Positions 1-8,103 of a stretch of DNA of 25,664 nucleotides are shown piece after piece. The translations under genes and the position numbers were made by a program. The notes beneath the pieces were generated by a model, which saw only the letters and a program-made list of their open reading frames with translations, was not told the origin of the DNA and made no database searches. The stretch covers positions 1 through 25,664 of IMG/VR virus record IMGVR_UViG_3300032116_001185. One strand, 5' to 3'. Origin of the DNA: a virus. Every line of letters begins with the position of its first letter. The stretch's first letter is position 1.

Positions 1-2
1 GT

Positions 3-1196
3 TCTGCTACCTTGGCTTTAGGACTACCAGAAGATAAAGATTTTATTAATTTAAAAAATGCAGAGGTTTTTCCAGATAGAAACTCTTTTGATTCAAAAAA
101 TCCAGGATGGGCATGGATGTCTAATAATTCTATTGCTGCAGAGGTTGGAACAAAGTATGAAGATTATGTTGATTTAATTGCAGATAATGGTGAGCCAGGA
201 TTTATTTGGCTAGACGTTGCTAGAGATTATGGAAGACTAGCAGATCCTGCAGACTATAAAGATTCTCGTGTTATGGGATTCAATCCTTGCGCTGAACAAC
301 CTTTAGAAAGTTATGAACTATGCACTCTCGTAGAAGTTCATTTAAATCGTCATGAAGACAGAGAAGACTTTCTTCGTACACTAAAGTTTGCATATCTATA
401 TGGTAAGACTGTTACATTAATGCCTACACATTGGCAAACCACAAATGGAATTATGCAACGTAATCGTCGCATTGGAACATCTCTAACTGGTATTGCATCA
501 TTTGCAGATACAAAAGGTATGCCAGTAATTCGTGAGTGGATGGACGAAGGGTATAAAAAAATTCGTTCATACGATCATTCATACTCAGAGTGGCTATGTG
601 TACGTGAATCAATTCGTGTAACTACCGTCAAACCTTCTGGCTCTGTGTCATTACTTTCTGGTGCAACTCCTGGAGTTCATTGGGGTCCTGGAGGAGCATT
701 CTATCTTCGTGCTATTAGGTTTGGAAACACAGATCCAATGATTCATTTGTTTAAAGCAGCAGGGTATAAAATTGAAGATGACGTAGTATCAGCAAATACT
801 TCAGTAGTATATTTCCCAGTAGCATCTGGACATCCAAGATCTGAGAAGGATGTAAGTCTTTTTGAAAAGATTGGTTTGGCTGCTACCGCTCAAAAGTATT
901 GGTCTGATAATGGTGTATCTGTAACTCTTTCATTTGACAAAGAATCAGAGTCTAAGCATATTGCTCCAGCACTTCATATGTACGAAGGGCAGTTAAAGGC
1001 AGTATCATTTTTACCAATGGGCAACCAGACATATCCACAACAGCCATATACTCAGATAACAAGAGAAGAGTATAACTCATATGTTGGCACAATTGGCAAA
1101 ATTGATTGGTCTGCTATTTATGATGGTAAAGATAATCTTGATGCAGAGTCTGAAAAATACTGTTCAACAGACGCATGTGAGATTAAATTATATTAG
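3..1196 (+). CDS. nrdJ: Adenosylcobalamin-dependent ribonucleoside-triphosphate reductase (class II), C-terminal part
   Basis: Reduces ribonucleotides to deoxyribonucleotides in the cytoplasm using coenzyme B12 as radical source, supplying dNTPs for phage replication. The frame is open to the left edge, so the N-terminal half, including the cysteine matching C119 of the Lactobacillus leichmannii enzyme, lies outside. Counting from a TTG at base 12, which is probably internal and not the true start, the catalytic motif NPCAEQPLE is at residues 91-99, with thiyl-radical Cys93 and Glu95. Cys104 lies 11 residues later, the spacing of C408/C419 in that enzyme. The loop KPSGSVSLLSGATPGVH is near residues 207-223. 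The tail CSTDAC (Cys384, Cys389) before the terminus matches the C731/C736 shuttle pair of the monomeric type. All visible catalytic residues are intact, so the enzyme is probably active. A promoter and the structural genes follow directly. Confidence 0.95.
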   Translation, partial: SATLALGLPEDKDFINLKNAEVFPDRNSFDSKNPGWAWMSNNSIAAEVGTKYEDYVDLIADNGEPGFIWLDVARDYGRLADPADYKDSRVMGFNPCAEQPLESYELCTLVEVHLNRHEDREDFLRTLKFAYLYGKTVTLMPTHWQTTNGIMQRNRRIGTSLTGIASFADTKGMPVIREWMDEGYKKIRSYDHSYSEWLCVRESIRVTTVKPSGSVSLLSGATPGVHWGPGGAFYLRAIRFGNTDPMIHLFKAAGYKIEDDVVSANTSVVYFPVASGHPRSEKDVSLFEKIGLAATAQKYWSDNGVSVTLSFDKESESKHIAPALHMYEGQLKAVSFLPMGNQTYPQQPYTQITREEYNSYVGTIGKIDWSAIYDGKDNLDAESEKYCSTDACEIKLY

Positions 1197-1205
1197 TTCG
1201 CATCC

Positions 1206-1214
1206 TGCTATAAT
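1206..1214 (+). promoter_or_regulatory. Extended -10 promoter for the LamG gene
   Basis: TGCTATAAT lies in the 35-base gap between the reductase stop and the next start. It is a perfect TATAAT with the TG extension, and no clear TTGACA-like box stands 16-18 bases upstream. The predicted transcript has a leader of about 10-12 bases containing the AGGAGA ribosome site at 1223-1228. It would start transcription of the structural region. Confidence 0.6.
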
Positions 1215-1231
1215 AAGGGGATAGGAGAAAT

Positions 1232-4200
1232 ATGTCTACCCCATCAAATTTGTATGCAGAAAAAATATATTCAGAGCATCCGCTAGTTTTGTGGGCATTA
1301 GACGATACACTTGACTATAAAAGTTTAATTTCTGAGTCAAATCGTGAAATCCATAATTCTTGGACAGTAACAAATGCAACCGCAACTTTAGAATCTTCTT
1401 CACTAAAAGAACCATTTCCAAATAGTATTTTATCATTAATTGAAGTTGATGTTCCAATATCAGAAACACTTGAAGCATCAATAATTAGTCCAAATATTTT
1501 AAATTTTAATACGCTTGAAAATCTTGGAACTTTTACGGTAGGATCATATTTTTATTCAAATAGCGTTTTTTTGCAAAATGTTTCTATAGGATATGAATAT
1601 ACTGACCCAGATACGTCTACAATAGTACAAAACTTAAAAACATTTACAAGCACACTTTATCAAAAATGGGGATTTATTTCTGAAACTTTTGAAATACCAA
1701 ATGTATCAGCACAATTAAGAATTATTTTTAAAATAAAAGTATTTGAAGGATCTGCAGGGCCACAGGATAATCAATTTTATTTTAATGGAATTACTTTGGG
1801 ACAATGGAATGAAGAGTTTAATACATACTCTTTAAATGGAATAATAGAAACTACGGTTCCATCAACAATAAGTATTTATGGCGGTTTAGATGCCGTAGAG
1901 GCACAGGCATATGGAATTGCAGAAGATTCTGGATATTATATTACAGAGGGTGGACTAAAATGTAAAAATACAGGAATTCCATTAGTTTATGGGGCAAGCG
2001 GGGCAACAAGACTAGAGCCAAGCACAGATGCATCTTTAATAATTCCAGGCAAAGGATTTTTAAATAAAAAAGGACAGTATAACGAATATACAGTTGAATT
2101 TTGGGCAAGAATAGCGGTAAATACTTCAGTGCCATTTAAGATTTTTGGACCAATTGGATCTAGTGATGGACTATATGTTGAAGATGGATTTTTAACATTA
2201 GTTATTGGTAATCAATTTGCTTCTCATTTCGTTGGCGAATGGTTTCGGCCAATGCTTATTCATATTCGTTTAATCAGAAACTCAGCATCACTATTGGTAA
2301 ATGGGGAAGAAGTATTATCTTTGTCATTAGATACAGATAATCTTTCTTTACCAGACGAACTTGACAACAATGGAGATAATCAAGACTGGCTAGGATTTTA
2401 TGCAGATACTAATGTATACCCTTTTGAGATTGACTGTGTTGCAATTTATTCATATCAAATTCCAGTCACAGTAGCAAAACGTAGATGGGTGTATGGACAG
2501 GGTGTTATCTCTCCAGAAGGCATTAACGCAGCATATGGAGGAACAACCGCATTCGTAGATTACCCATTTGCTAACTATACAGCAAACTACAACTATCCAG
2601 ACTTTGCAGGATGGAATCAGGGAAGTTTTGATAACTTAACAACAACTACAACAAGTTTAAGAACGCCAGAATATTCATTACCTGAAATATTTTTAGATGG
2701 AAAAACATTAGAAGAGTTATATGAAGACAATCAGAACATACAGGATAATGAATCTGGACCATTTATTGAAAACAAGTTTTTGTCTTTTAGGCCAAACAAC
2801 ACTTGGAATTCCAAAAATACCTATATTAATTTTAATAAATTTAATGTTTTAGCAAATCAGGTTGATAGTTTTTATGGTGTTCTTAGTTCCCACGATCTTG
2901 TTTCGGAACAAACACTGTTTAAAATATATAATCCTATAACTGGAAATTATTTTTCTATTGTCAAAGATGCTGATGAAATTAAATATTATTTAACCTATAG
3001 TGGAAATACTGACTTATTGTTTACATCAGATCCAATTACAGCAAACACTATTTTTGCAGTGGGCTTTAATTTAAGAGATTTATCTGATAATTTTGGCGGA
3101 AGCGTAGGATCTTTTTTTGGAAATCAAAATTCTTTAAAAATGTATGTCGGTGGTGAAAATTCTGGACAGCATTCATTTACTGGAAGAATATATTCTGTTG
3201 GTATTTGTAGCACAAACAATTCTTCAAAAATATCAAATAATTTTGATGAAAATGGGATTATTATTCTAGATCACGGATCAACATTGATTTCTCATACAGC
3301 AAGTTATACACTCCTACCTTCCGAAGCATATGAAAAATACTTTTTAGATATAGGTGTCGCTGGATATTGGCAAGATTATTTACCACTTTCCTATTTTGGA
3401 CAATTTGTAAAAAATAAAGATGGCGAAGAATATTATGATTTAGATTTTTTACAGTTTAACTTAGGATATCCAACAACAACAACATTAATAGAAGAGTCTG
3501 GCAGCACTGGATACTACTATGATACAACTGGAGCACAAATAAAAAGTTATATTACTTTTCAATATGTTTCTAATGGGGCAAATATTACAACGTCTTTTGC
3601 AAATGAACAAACTTTAAATCAGTATAAAATTCTTGATATAAATAGTTATGAAAATTGGGAAACTACAAGATTTGAAGTTTTAAACAATACATTAATTTAT
3701 CCTATTAAAACAGAAGATTTTAATAGTCTTGCTATTGTTTATAGCCTTGAGTTCAATAGTCGTGGTATTTTAACTAAACCAATATTATTGAATAAGTTAC
3801 AATTAGCGTCACAGGCATTTAATAATAATTCATCTAATCCAGTTGGAACAAGATTTGGCGTAGATTTATTTCCATACAAGAAAAATGGTATATATTTTGA
3901 TTATAAATCAAAAAATCCATTTAGTATCTATAAAGAAAGCACTCCATATCTGTATTTAACTAAAACTTCTGGATTGGAAGTACGTGGAGAATTTAACATT
4001 TTAGAAAGTCGTGGATTATCTCTTCCTATTAATAAAGAATTAGCAACTTCATACAAGGTGAGTGCTATGCAATTATGGTTAAGATATGATCAAGATACTT
4101 TTCCAGAAACTGCTACAGAAATATTTGAAATTAATCATAAAGACGGTATACTAAAATTTTATATACAGGCTAACAGCACTGATCTAAATAGGGGAAAGGT

Positions 4201-4696
4201 TTTTGTTTTAAATGAAAATGGGGTTCCAGTTAATGGAATTGCCTTTTATTTAAATGGAAATCTTGTAAGAGAGCCAGTTTTATCACTTAAAGAGTGGTCT
4301 GCTATTGGCATATCTTTTATAACATCGCTTGTTTACAACTCATACCTAGGTAGTATAAATATCACTGGACCAGCCCTATTTAACAATATTGCTTATTATC
4401 AGGCAAATAGTTTACAAGAGGTTGAAAGTAGAACATTTAGACCTTGGTATAAAGTATTAACGGATGGAATTACTACTTTTGACTGGCAATACTGGCTAAA
4501 TAACTTTACTTGGGACGGCATGTTAGTCATAGGTTCTTCAGAATTTTATGGAATTAATCCATTAGATATTTATAAAACATATATAGGAACTAATAAGATT
4601 ATTATTGATGACGGAGAGGGATTTGTGTATCAGCCTGAAATATTAAAGGTCTATTCAGGTATAGAATGGTCAAGCACTGTCGCTACACCAGTATAG
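1232..4696 (+). CDS. Large LamG/concanavalin-like structural protein, probable minor tail or receptor-binding protein
   Basis: A 1154-residue protein, probably a virion surface component that binds host glycans. It opens with a segment (LYAEKIYSEHPLVLWALDD) of a style I recall from actinophage minor tail proteins. A beta-rich region with no recognised fold follows to about residue 250. Three stretches then look like LamG/concanavalin jelly rolls: about 268-415 (the clearest, with EYTVEFWARI and LLVNGEEV), 514-662, and 912-1069 (with AMQLWLRYD and FYLNGNLV). The C-terminus ends in a compact aromatic module containing YGINPLDIYKTYIG. There is no signal peptide and no membrane segment. Start ATG at 1232 has AGGAGA just upstream. 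The gene is very AT-rich. Its place ahead of the portal, far from the other tail-tip genes, is odd. A capsid-surface decoration role cannot be excluded. Fold assignment is by eye. Confidence 0.75.
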   Translation: MSTPSNLYAEKIYSEHPLVLWALDDTLDYKSLISESNREIHNSWTVTNATATLESSSLKEPFPNSILSLIEVDVPISETLEASIISPNILNFNTLENLGTFTVGSYFYSNSVFLQNVSIGYEYTDPDTSTIVQNLKTFTSTLYQKWGFISETFEIPNVSAQLRIIFKIKVFEGSAGPQDNQFYFNGITLGQWNEEFNTYSLNGIIETTVPSTISIYGGLDAVEAQAYGIAEDSGYYITEGGLKCKNTGIPLVYGASGATRLEPSTDASLIIPGKGFLNKKGQYNEYTVEFWARIAVNTSVPFKIFGPIGSSDGLYVEDGFLTLVIGNQFASHFVGEWFRPMLIHIRLIRNSASLLVNGEEVLSLSLDTDNLSLPDELDNNGDNQDWLGFYADTNVYPFEIDCVAIYSYQIPVTVAKRRWVYGQGVISPEGINAAYGGTTAFVDYPFANYTANYNYPDFAGWNQGSFDNLTTTTTSLRTPEYSLPEIFLDGKTLEELYEDNQNIQDNESGPFIENKFLSFRPNNTWNSKNTYINFNKFNVLANQVDSFYGVLSSHDLVSEQTLFKIYNPITGNYFSIVKDADEIKYYLTYSGNTDLLFTSDPITANTIFAVGFNLRDLSDNFGGSVGSFFGNQNSLKMYVGGENSGQHSFTGRIYSVGICSTNNSSKISNNFDENGIIILDHGSTLISHTASYTLLPSEAYEKYFLDIGVAGYWQDYLPLSYFGQFVKNKDGEEYYDLDFLQFNLGYPTTTTLIEESGSTGYYYDTTGAQIKSYITFQYVSNGANITTSFANEQTLNQYKILDINSYENWETTRFEVLNNTLIYPIKTEDFNSLAIVYSLEFNSRGILTKPILLNKLQLASQAFNNNSSNPVGTRFGVDLFPYKKNGIYFDYKSKNPFSIYKESTPYLYLTKTSGLEVRGEFNILESRGLSLPINKELATSYKVSAMQLWLRYDQDTFPETATEIFEINHKDGILKFYIQANSTDLNRGKVFVLNENGVPVNGIAFYLNGNLVREPVLSLKEWSAIGISFITSLVYNSYLGSINITGPALFNNIAYYQANSLQEVESRTFRPWYKVLTDGITTFDWQYWLNNFTWDGMLVIGSSEFYGINPLDIYKTYIGTNKIIIDDGEGFVYQPEILKVYSGIEWSSTVATPV

Positions 4697-4698
4697 TC

Positions 4699-4707
4699 TG
4701 ATATACT
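4699..4707 (+). promoter_or_regulatory. Extended -10 promoter, probably giving a leaderless mRNA
   Basis: TGATATACT overlaps the stop region of the LamG gene. The last T is 7 bases before the ATG at 4715, so transcription would begin at or next to that ATG. No -35 box and no ribosome site are visible. The ATG at 4709 lies only one base after the box and would be upstream of the expected transcript start. Confidence 0.5.
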
Positions 4708-4714
4708 TATGGTT

Positions 4715-5110
4715 ATGGAATCACTAATTAACCCAAAAACTGGTCAACCCTATGTAAAAAATGTTCGTCGTAAGGTAATAGATAAGCATTATGACTGGGG
4801 TCTTTATGTTTATAAAAAATCTAATGGTAAATGGTTTACTGATGATACTGGTTCAATTTTAAATATTCCCTCAGATCGTGGCGACTTATCTAAGATTGCA
4901 GAACTAAGAAAGGCTGCTATGCATTATGGCGATGATGGAGAAGGCAAGGCAGTTTTTGTTCCTGGACTTACAAGAATTAGTGAAGAAGAATACTCTGAAC
5001 AAAAAGAAAGAATGAGAGAGGGATTGATCCCTTCAATGAATGACTTGGGCGCCTGGCATGCAGCACAACAAACATTAGATAAATATGGAAAGGATGCTGT
5101 AAATGAGTGA
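4715..5110 (+). CDS. Conserved-looking protein of unknown function, portal-adjacent
   Basis: A soluble protein of 131 residues that I do not recognise. It is basic near the N-terminus (KNVRRKVIDKHYDWGLYVYKK), has a short beta-like segment (GKWFTDDTGSILNIP), then a charged helical half rich in Glu, Lys and Arg. It has no membrane segment or signal peptide. ATG 4715 is preferred over ATG 4709 because the promoter box ends at 4707, so an mRNA starting near 4714-4715 would lack the first ATG; neither has a Shine-Dalgarno. The 3' end overlaps the portal start by 8 bases, so the two are likely translationally coupled. Position suggests a head or packaging accessory. It does not resemble a terminase small subunit that I can identify, though that role is not excluded. 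Confidence 0.8.
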   Translation: MESLINPKTGQPYVKNVRRKVIDKHYDWGLYVYKKSNGKWFTDDTGSILNIPSDRGDLSKIAELRKAAMHYGDDGEGKAVFVPGLTRISEEEYSEQKERMREGLIPSMNDLGAWHAAQQTLDKYGKDAVNE

Positions 5111-6710
5111 CGAACAAGAATACATTCGTGTAGGTCTTAATACACAAAATAAGGAAGAAAATCCTTTTAAGCATCAAGATCCATTTAATAAAAGTTGGGA
5201 TGATTTAAAAGACTATGCTGGATTAGATCAAAACTTTCGTCGCAGAACAACTCGTAATCTTTCAAAATATATTAGTCCAGAAACAAACCAAGGATATTTA
5301 AATGCAGCAAATGTTACGCCTTCAGGAGTAGACGCAAGTTCAAAACAAATTAATCCTGGCACGGTATACAGAAATGGTTACGGACTATTTGACGTAATTA
5401 CTCCTCCATACAATATGTATGAGTTAGCCAACTTTTATGACACATCATTTGCTAACCATGCTGCTATTGATGCTAAGGTAGAAAACGTTGTTGGTCTTGG
5501 TTACCGCTTTGATATTTCAGATAGAACTATGCTAAGGTTTGAAATGAATGAAGATCAAGCAGCAGTAGATCGTGCTCGTAATCGGATTGAAAGAGCAAAG
5601 ATACAACTACGTGATTGGCTAGAAAGTTTAAATGATGATGATAGTTTTACAAAAACTATGGAAAAGGTTTACACAGATCTTCAAGCAACTGGCAATGGAT
5701 TTATTGAAGTAGGTAGAACTGTGGCTGGAGATATTGGATATGTTGGACATATTCCAGCAACCACTGTCCGTGTGCGTCGCTTACGTGATGGATTTATTCA
5801 AATTATTGGTCAAAAGGTAGTTTACTTTAGAAACTTTGGAGCAAAAAATCCAAACCCTATGGGCACAGACCCAAGACCAAATGAAATTATTCATCTTAAG
5901 GAATATTCTCCTTTAAATACATTTTATGGTATTCCAGATATTGTTGCAGCAATGCCATCTTTAATTGGAGATCAATTAGCATCCCAATACAATATTGATT
6001 ATTTTGAAAACAAAGCAGTTCCAAGGTATGTGGTAACCCTAAAGGGTGCAAAACTATCTGGTGATGCTGAAGATAAAATGTTTAGATTTTTACAAACAGG
6101 CCTTAAGGCTCAATCACACAGAACTCTCTATATCCCACTTCCTGGAGATAGCGATGGCAACAAGGTTGAGTTTAAGATGGAGCCAATTGAAAATGGTATT
6201 CAGGACGGTTCATTTAAAGAATACCGTAAGCAAAATCGTGATGACATCTTAATTGCCCATCAAGTACCTATCTCAAAATTAGGCGGAGCAGACTCTGCAG
6301 GTACTGCATCAGCACTTGCCCAAGATCGCACATTTAAAGAACAGGTATCTCGTCCAGCACAAAGACATTTAGAAAAAATTGTAAACAAAATTATTAGAGA
6401 AAAGACAGATATTTTAGAACTTAAATTTAATGAGTTGACACTAACTGATGAAATTGCACAGTCTCAAATTCTTGAAAGATATGTAAAAACTCAAGTCATG
6501 ACTCCAAACGAGGCTCGTGAAATGTTAGATTTGCCACAAAGGTCAGATGGCGATAGTCCATTTGTTATGTCTCCAAGGCAGGCAACTGATGCTAGAGCAA
6601 ATTTGGCAGGGAATCGTGAAAGAGATTCAGAAAGAACAAATAACAATTCTGATTCATCAACCACCATTGCTGGCCGTAATCCACAGGGTGAAGGTAGATC
6701 ATCTCAATAG
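5103..6710 (+). CDS. Phage portal protein
   Basis: A 535-residue protein forming the dodecameric ring at the head vertex through which DNA is packaged and ejected. The sequence reads as a PBSX/HK97-type portal: an N-terminal variable arm, then the segment with NHAAIDAKVENVVGLGY, a beta region with IPATTVRVRRLRDGF, the wing/stem region with EIIHLKEYSPLNTFYGIPDI, and the C-terminal motif AHQVPISKLGG (about residues 385-395) followed by the long crown-side helix with DRTFKEQVSRPAQRHLEKI. The tail end is Ser/Asn/Arg-rich and probably disordered. Length fits the family. The start overlaps the preceding gene by 8 bases and has AAAGGA at 5089-5094, a well spaced ribosome site. The prohead protease gene follows after a 40-base promoter gap, the classic head order. 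Confidence 0.93.
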   Translation: MSDEQEYIRVGLNTQNKEENPFKHQDPFNKSWDDLKDYAGLDQNFRRRTTRNLSKYISPETNQGYLNAANVTPSGVDASSKQINPGTVYRNGYGLFDVITPPYNMYELANFYDTSFANHAAIDAKVENVVGLGYRFDISDRTMLRFEMNEDQAAVDRARNRIERAKIQLRDWLESLNDDDSFTKTMEKVYTDLQATGNGFIEVGRTVAGDIGYVGHIPATTVRVRRLRDGFIQIIGQKVVYFRNFGAKNPNPMGTDPRPNEIIHLKEYSPLNTFYGIPDIVAAMPSLIGDQLASQYNIDYFENKAVPRYVVTLKGAKLSGDAEDKMFRFLQTGLKAQSHRTLYIPLPGDSDGNKVEFKMEPIENGIQDGSFKEYRKQNRDDILIAHQVPISKLGGADSAGTASALAQDRTFKEQVSRPAQRHLEKIVNKIIREKTDILELKFNELTLTDEIAQSQILERYVKTQVMTPNEAREMLDLPQRSDGDSPFVMSPRQATDARANLAGNRERDSERTNNNSDSSTTIAGRNPQGEGRSSQ

Positions 6711-6732
6711 TTGAGAAAACTATATAAAGCAG

Positions 6733-6741
6733 TGCTATAAT
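6733..6741 (+). promoter_or_regulatory. Extended -10 promoter upstream of the protease gene (leaderless)
   Basis: TGCTATAAT, identical to the box at 1206. The last T is 9 bases before the ATG at 6751, so the transcript would have a leader of about 0-3 bases. TTGAGA at 6711-6716 is a possible weak -35 box, but the 19-base spacing is long. No Shine-Dalgarno lies between the box and the start. It would drive protease, scaffold and major capsid as one unit ending at the terminator at 9302. Confidence 0.6.
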
Positions 6742-6750
6742 TATAACGTT

Positions 6751-8103
6751 ATGTTAACAAACAAGGCTCATTGGGAAACTAAAGGTGACAATGTTCGCCT
6801 TTCAATGCCCATCGGAAAGATAGACGTTGAACGCCGTATGGTGTCTGGCTTTGCTACGCTTGACAATGTTGACCGTCAAGGTGATATTGTAACCACAGAG
6901 TCTAGTATAGAGGCTTTTAAGAATTTCCGTGGCAATCTTCGTGAAATGCACCAGCCAAGCGCTGTAGGTAAAATTGTTTCTTTTAAAGAAGATAAGTATT
7001 TTGATCCAAATGATAAAAAGTTTTATAGCGGAGTCTATGTATCTGCCTATGTTTCCAAAGGCGCACAAGATGCTTGGGAAAAAGTTTTAGATGGAACATA
7101 CACAGGATTTTCTATTGGTGGAAATATCAAAACCTGGGATGATGCTTATGATGCAAAAATTGATAAAACAATTCGTGTAATTAAAAATTATGAATTACAT
7201 GAACTTTCTCTTGTAGACAATCCAGCAAATCAATTTGCAAATATTTTATCTATTGAAAAAGTAAATGGTCAAAATGTTGTTAGTGGTTATTTATCAAAAG
7301 CAGAAATTGAAAATGTGTTTTGGGACTCAGAAAACGGGATTGTTATGGTATCAGAATCTGACTCAGTGGCAAGCCCAGTAACTGGAAACAAAATGCAAAA
7401 TATTGGTTTTATAGAAAAGAATGATAAAGATAATGCAGAAATGATAAAATTCTTAGTTGATAGTGCTAAAGGCATTAATACAATTAAGATTACTAAGGAG
7501 GTAAATCCAATGACAGAATCAACAGAAGCAGTTGTAGAAACTGCAGTTGAAAATGCAGAGGTTGCTCCAGAGGCACAGCCAGCAGAGGTAGTAGCAGAAG
7601 CAACAGAGATTGTTGCAGAAGCAGAAAAAATTGTTGCAGAAGCAACAGAAACCCCTGCAGTCGCTGAAGAAGCACCAGCAGTTGAAGAACTTGCTATTGC
7701 TAAATCAGAAGACGGTAGTGCAGATTCTTCTGTTGCAAAAGCAGCAGTTGAAGTAGAGAATGCAGTGGAAAAATCTATTGCAGATGTTAAAGAAGAAGTT
7801 GCTAAGGCAGTTTCAGAAATTAATACTTCTCTTACTAATGCCTTTGGCGATCTTGCTGCAACTATCAAATCTCTTAACGAGAAGGTAACAGCAGTAACAA
7901 AATCTCTTGATGCAGTAACAGCAGATGTTAACGGTATTAAGAGCAACTTTAACGAGTTTGGCAAGCGAGTAGATCTTGTAGAACAAGACACCGCTTTCCG
8001 CAAGTCTGGCGATCTAGGCGAGATCGTACAGGAATCACCACAAGTGGTTCAAAAATCCCTATGGGGCGGTCGTTTCCTCACAAATGCCGACCTATTTAAC
8101 TAA
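6751..8103 (+). CDS. Prohead protease with C-terminal scaffold domain
   Basis: A 450-residue fusion. Residues 1-170 are an HK97-type prohead serine protease (family S78-like). The pattern VSGFATLDNVDRQGDIVTTES (in two parts, 31-51) is typical; candidate catalytic His67 lies in REMHQPS and Ser121 in TGFSIGG, followed by YELHELSLVDNPAN at 147-160. It would cleave the scaffold and head proteins inside the procapsid. Residues 254-450 are Ala/Glu/Val-rich, very acidic, predicted helical or coiled-coil, with short repeats such as VAEATE, and end in a distinct basic-aromatic segment (SLWGGRFLTNADLF) that could be the capsid-binding tail. The gene seems to start leaderless, since no Shine-Dalgarno precedes ATG 6751. 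An internal in-frame start at 7510 would give scaffold alone. The arrangement parallels lambda C/Nu3. The capsid gene follows 28 bases downstream. Confidence 0.9.
   Translation: MLTNKAHWETKGDNVRLSMPIGKIDVERRMVSGFATLDNVDRQGDIVTTESSIEAFKNFRGNLREMHQPSAVGKIVSFKEDKYFDPNDKKFYSGVYVSAYVSKGAQDAWEKVLDGTYTGFSIGGNIKTWDDAYDAKIDKTIRVIKNYELHELSLVDNPANQFANILSIEKVNGQNVVSGYLSKAEIENVFWDSENGIVMVSESDSVASPVTGNKMQNIGFIEKNDKDNAEMIKFLVDSAKGINTIKITKEVNPMTESTEAVVETAVENAEVAPEAQPAEVVAEATEIVAEAEKIVAEATETPAVAEEAPAVEELAIAKSEDGSADSSVAKAAVEVENAVEKSIADVKEEVAKAVSEINTSLTNAFGDLAATIKSLNEKVTAVTKSLDAVTADVNGIKSNFNEFGKRVDLVEQDTAFRKSGDLGEIVQESPQVVQKSLWGGRFLTNADLFN
7495..7502 (+). promoter_or_regulatory. Internal Shine-Dalgarno for a nested scaffold start
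   Basis: AAGGAGGT, a perfect 8-base anti-16S match, lies inside the protease-scaffold gene, 7 bases before ATG 7510. That ATG is in frame with the enclosing gene (759 bases, 253 codons from 6751). It is among the strongest ribosome sites in the window and falls exactly at the junction between the protease part and the Ala/Glu-rich scaffold part. Confidence 0.85.
7510..8103 (+). CDS. Scaffold protein from a nested in-frame start
   Basis: A 197-residue product predicted from ATG 7510 inside the protease gene, sharing frame and stop with it. It starts MTESTEAVVETAVENAEV and is rich in Ala, Glu and Val, acidic, and almost free of aromatic residues until its end, consistent with an extended helical scaffold that fills the procapsid and is then degraded. 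The last residues (from about SLWGGRF) are the only aromatic/basic cluster and are a likely capsid-binding site, by analogy with other scaffolds. The start is supported by the AAGGAGGT site with ideal spacing, whereas the enclosing gene has no ribosome site. The high-copy scaffold would thus be made in excess of the protease fusion. The nested product itself is an inference; the start signal is seen directly. Confidence 0.75.
   Translation: MTESTEAVVETAVENAEVAPEAQPAEVVAEATEIVAEAEKIVAEATETPAVAEEAPAVEELAIAKSEDGSADSSVAKAAVEVENAVEKSIADVKEEVAKAVSEINTSLTNAFGDLAATIKSLNEKVTAVTKSLDAVTADVNGIKSNFNEFGKRVDLVEQDTAFRKSGDLGEIVQESPQVVQKSLWGGRFLTNADLFN

Noticed and set aside
12-14. TTG as the start codon of the reductase gene.
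   Set aside because: The frame stays open to the left edge and the protein lacks the N-terminal half of the enzyme, so the true start lies outside the window.
4709-4711. ATG 4709 as the start of the portal-adjacent gene.
   Set aside because: It lies one base after the -10 box, so an mRNA from that promoter would not contain it; the ATG two codons later fits a leaderless start.
6046-6252. A 68-codon + strand open frame within the portal gene in another frame.
   Set aside because: No ribosome site, no recognisable product, and fully inside a confidently assigned gene.
7287-8003. A 238-codon open frame on the minus strand across the scaffold region.
   Set aside because: It mirrors the Ala/Glu/Val codon bias of the + strand gene, giving a Ser/Ala/Thr-rich low-complexity product, and sits inside a well supported gene.
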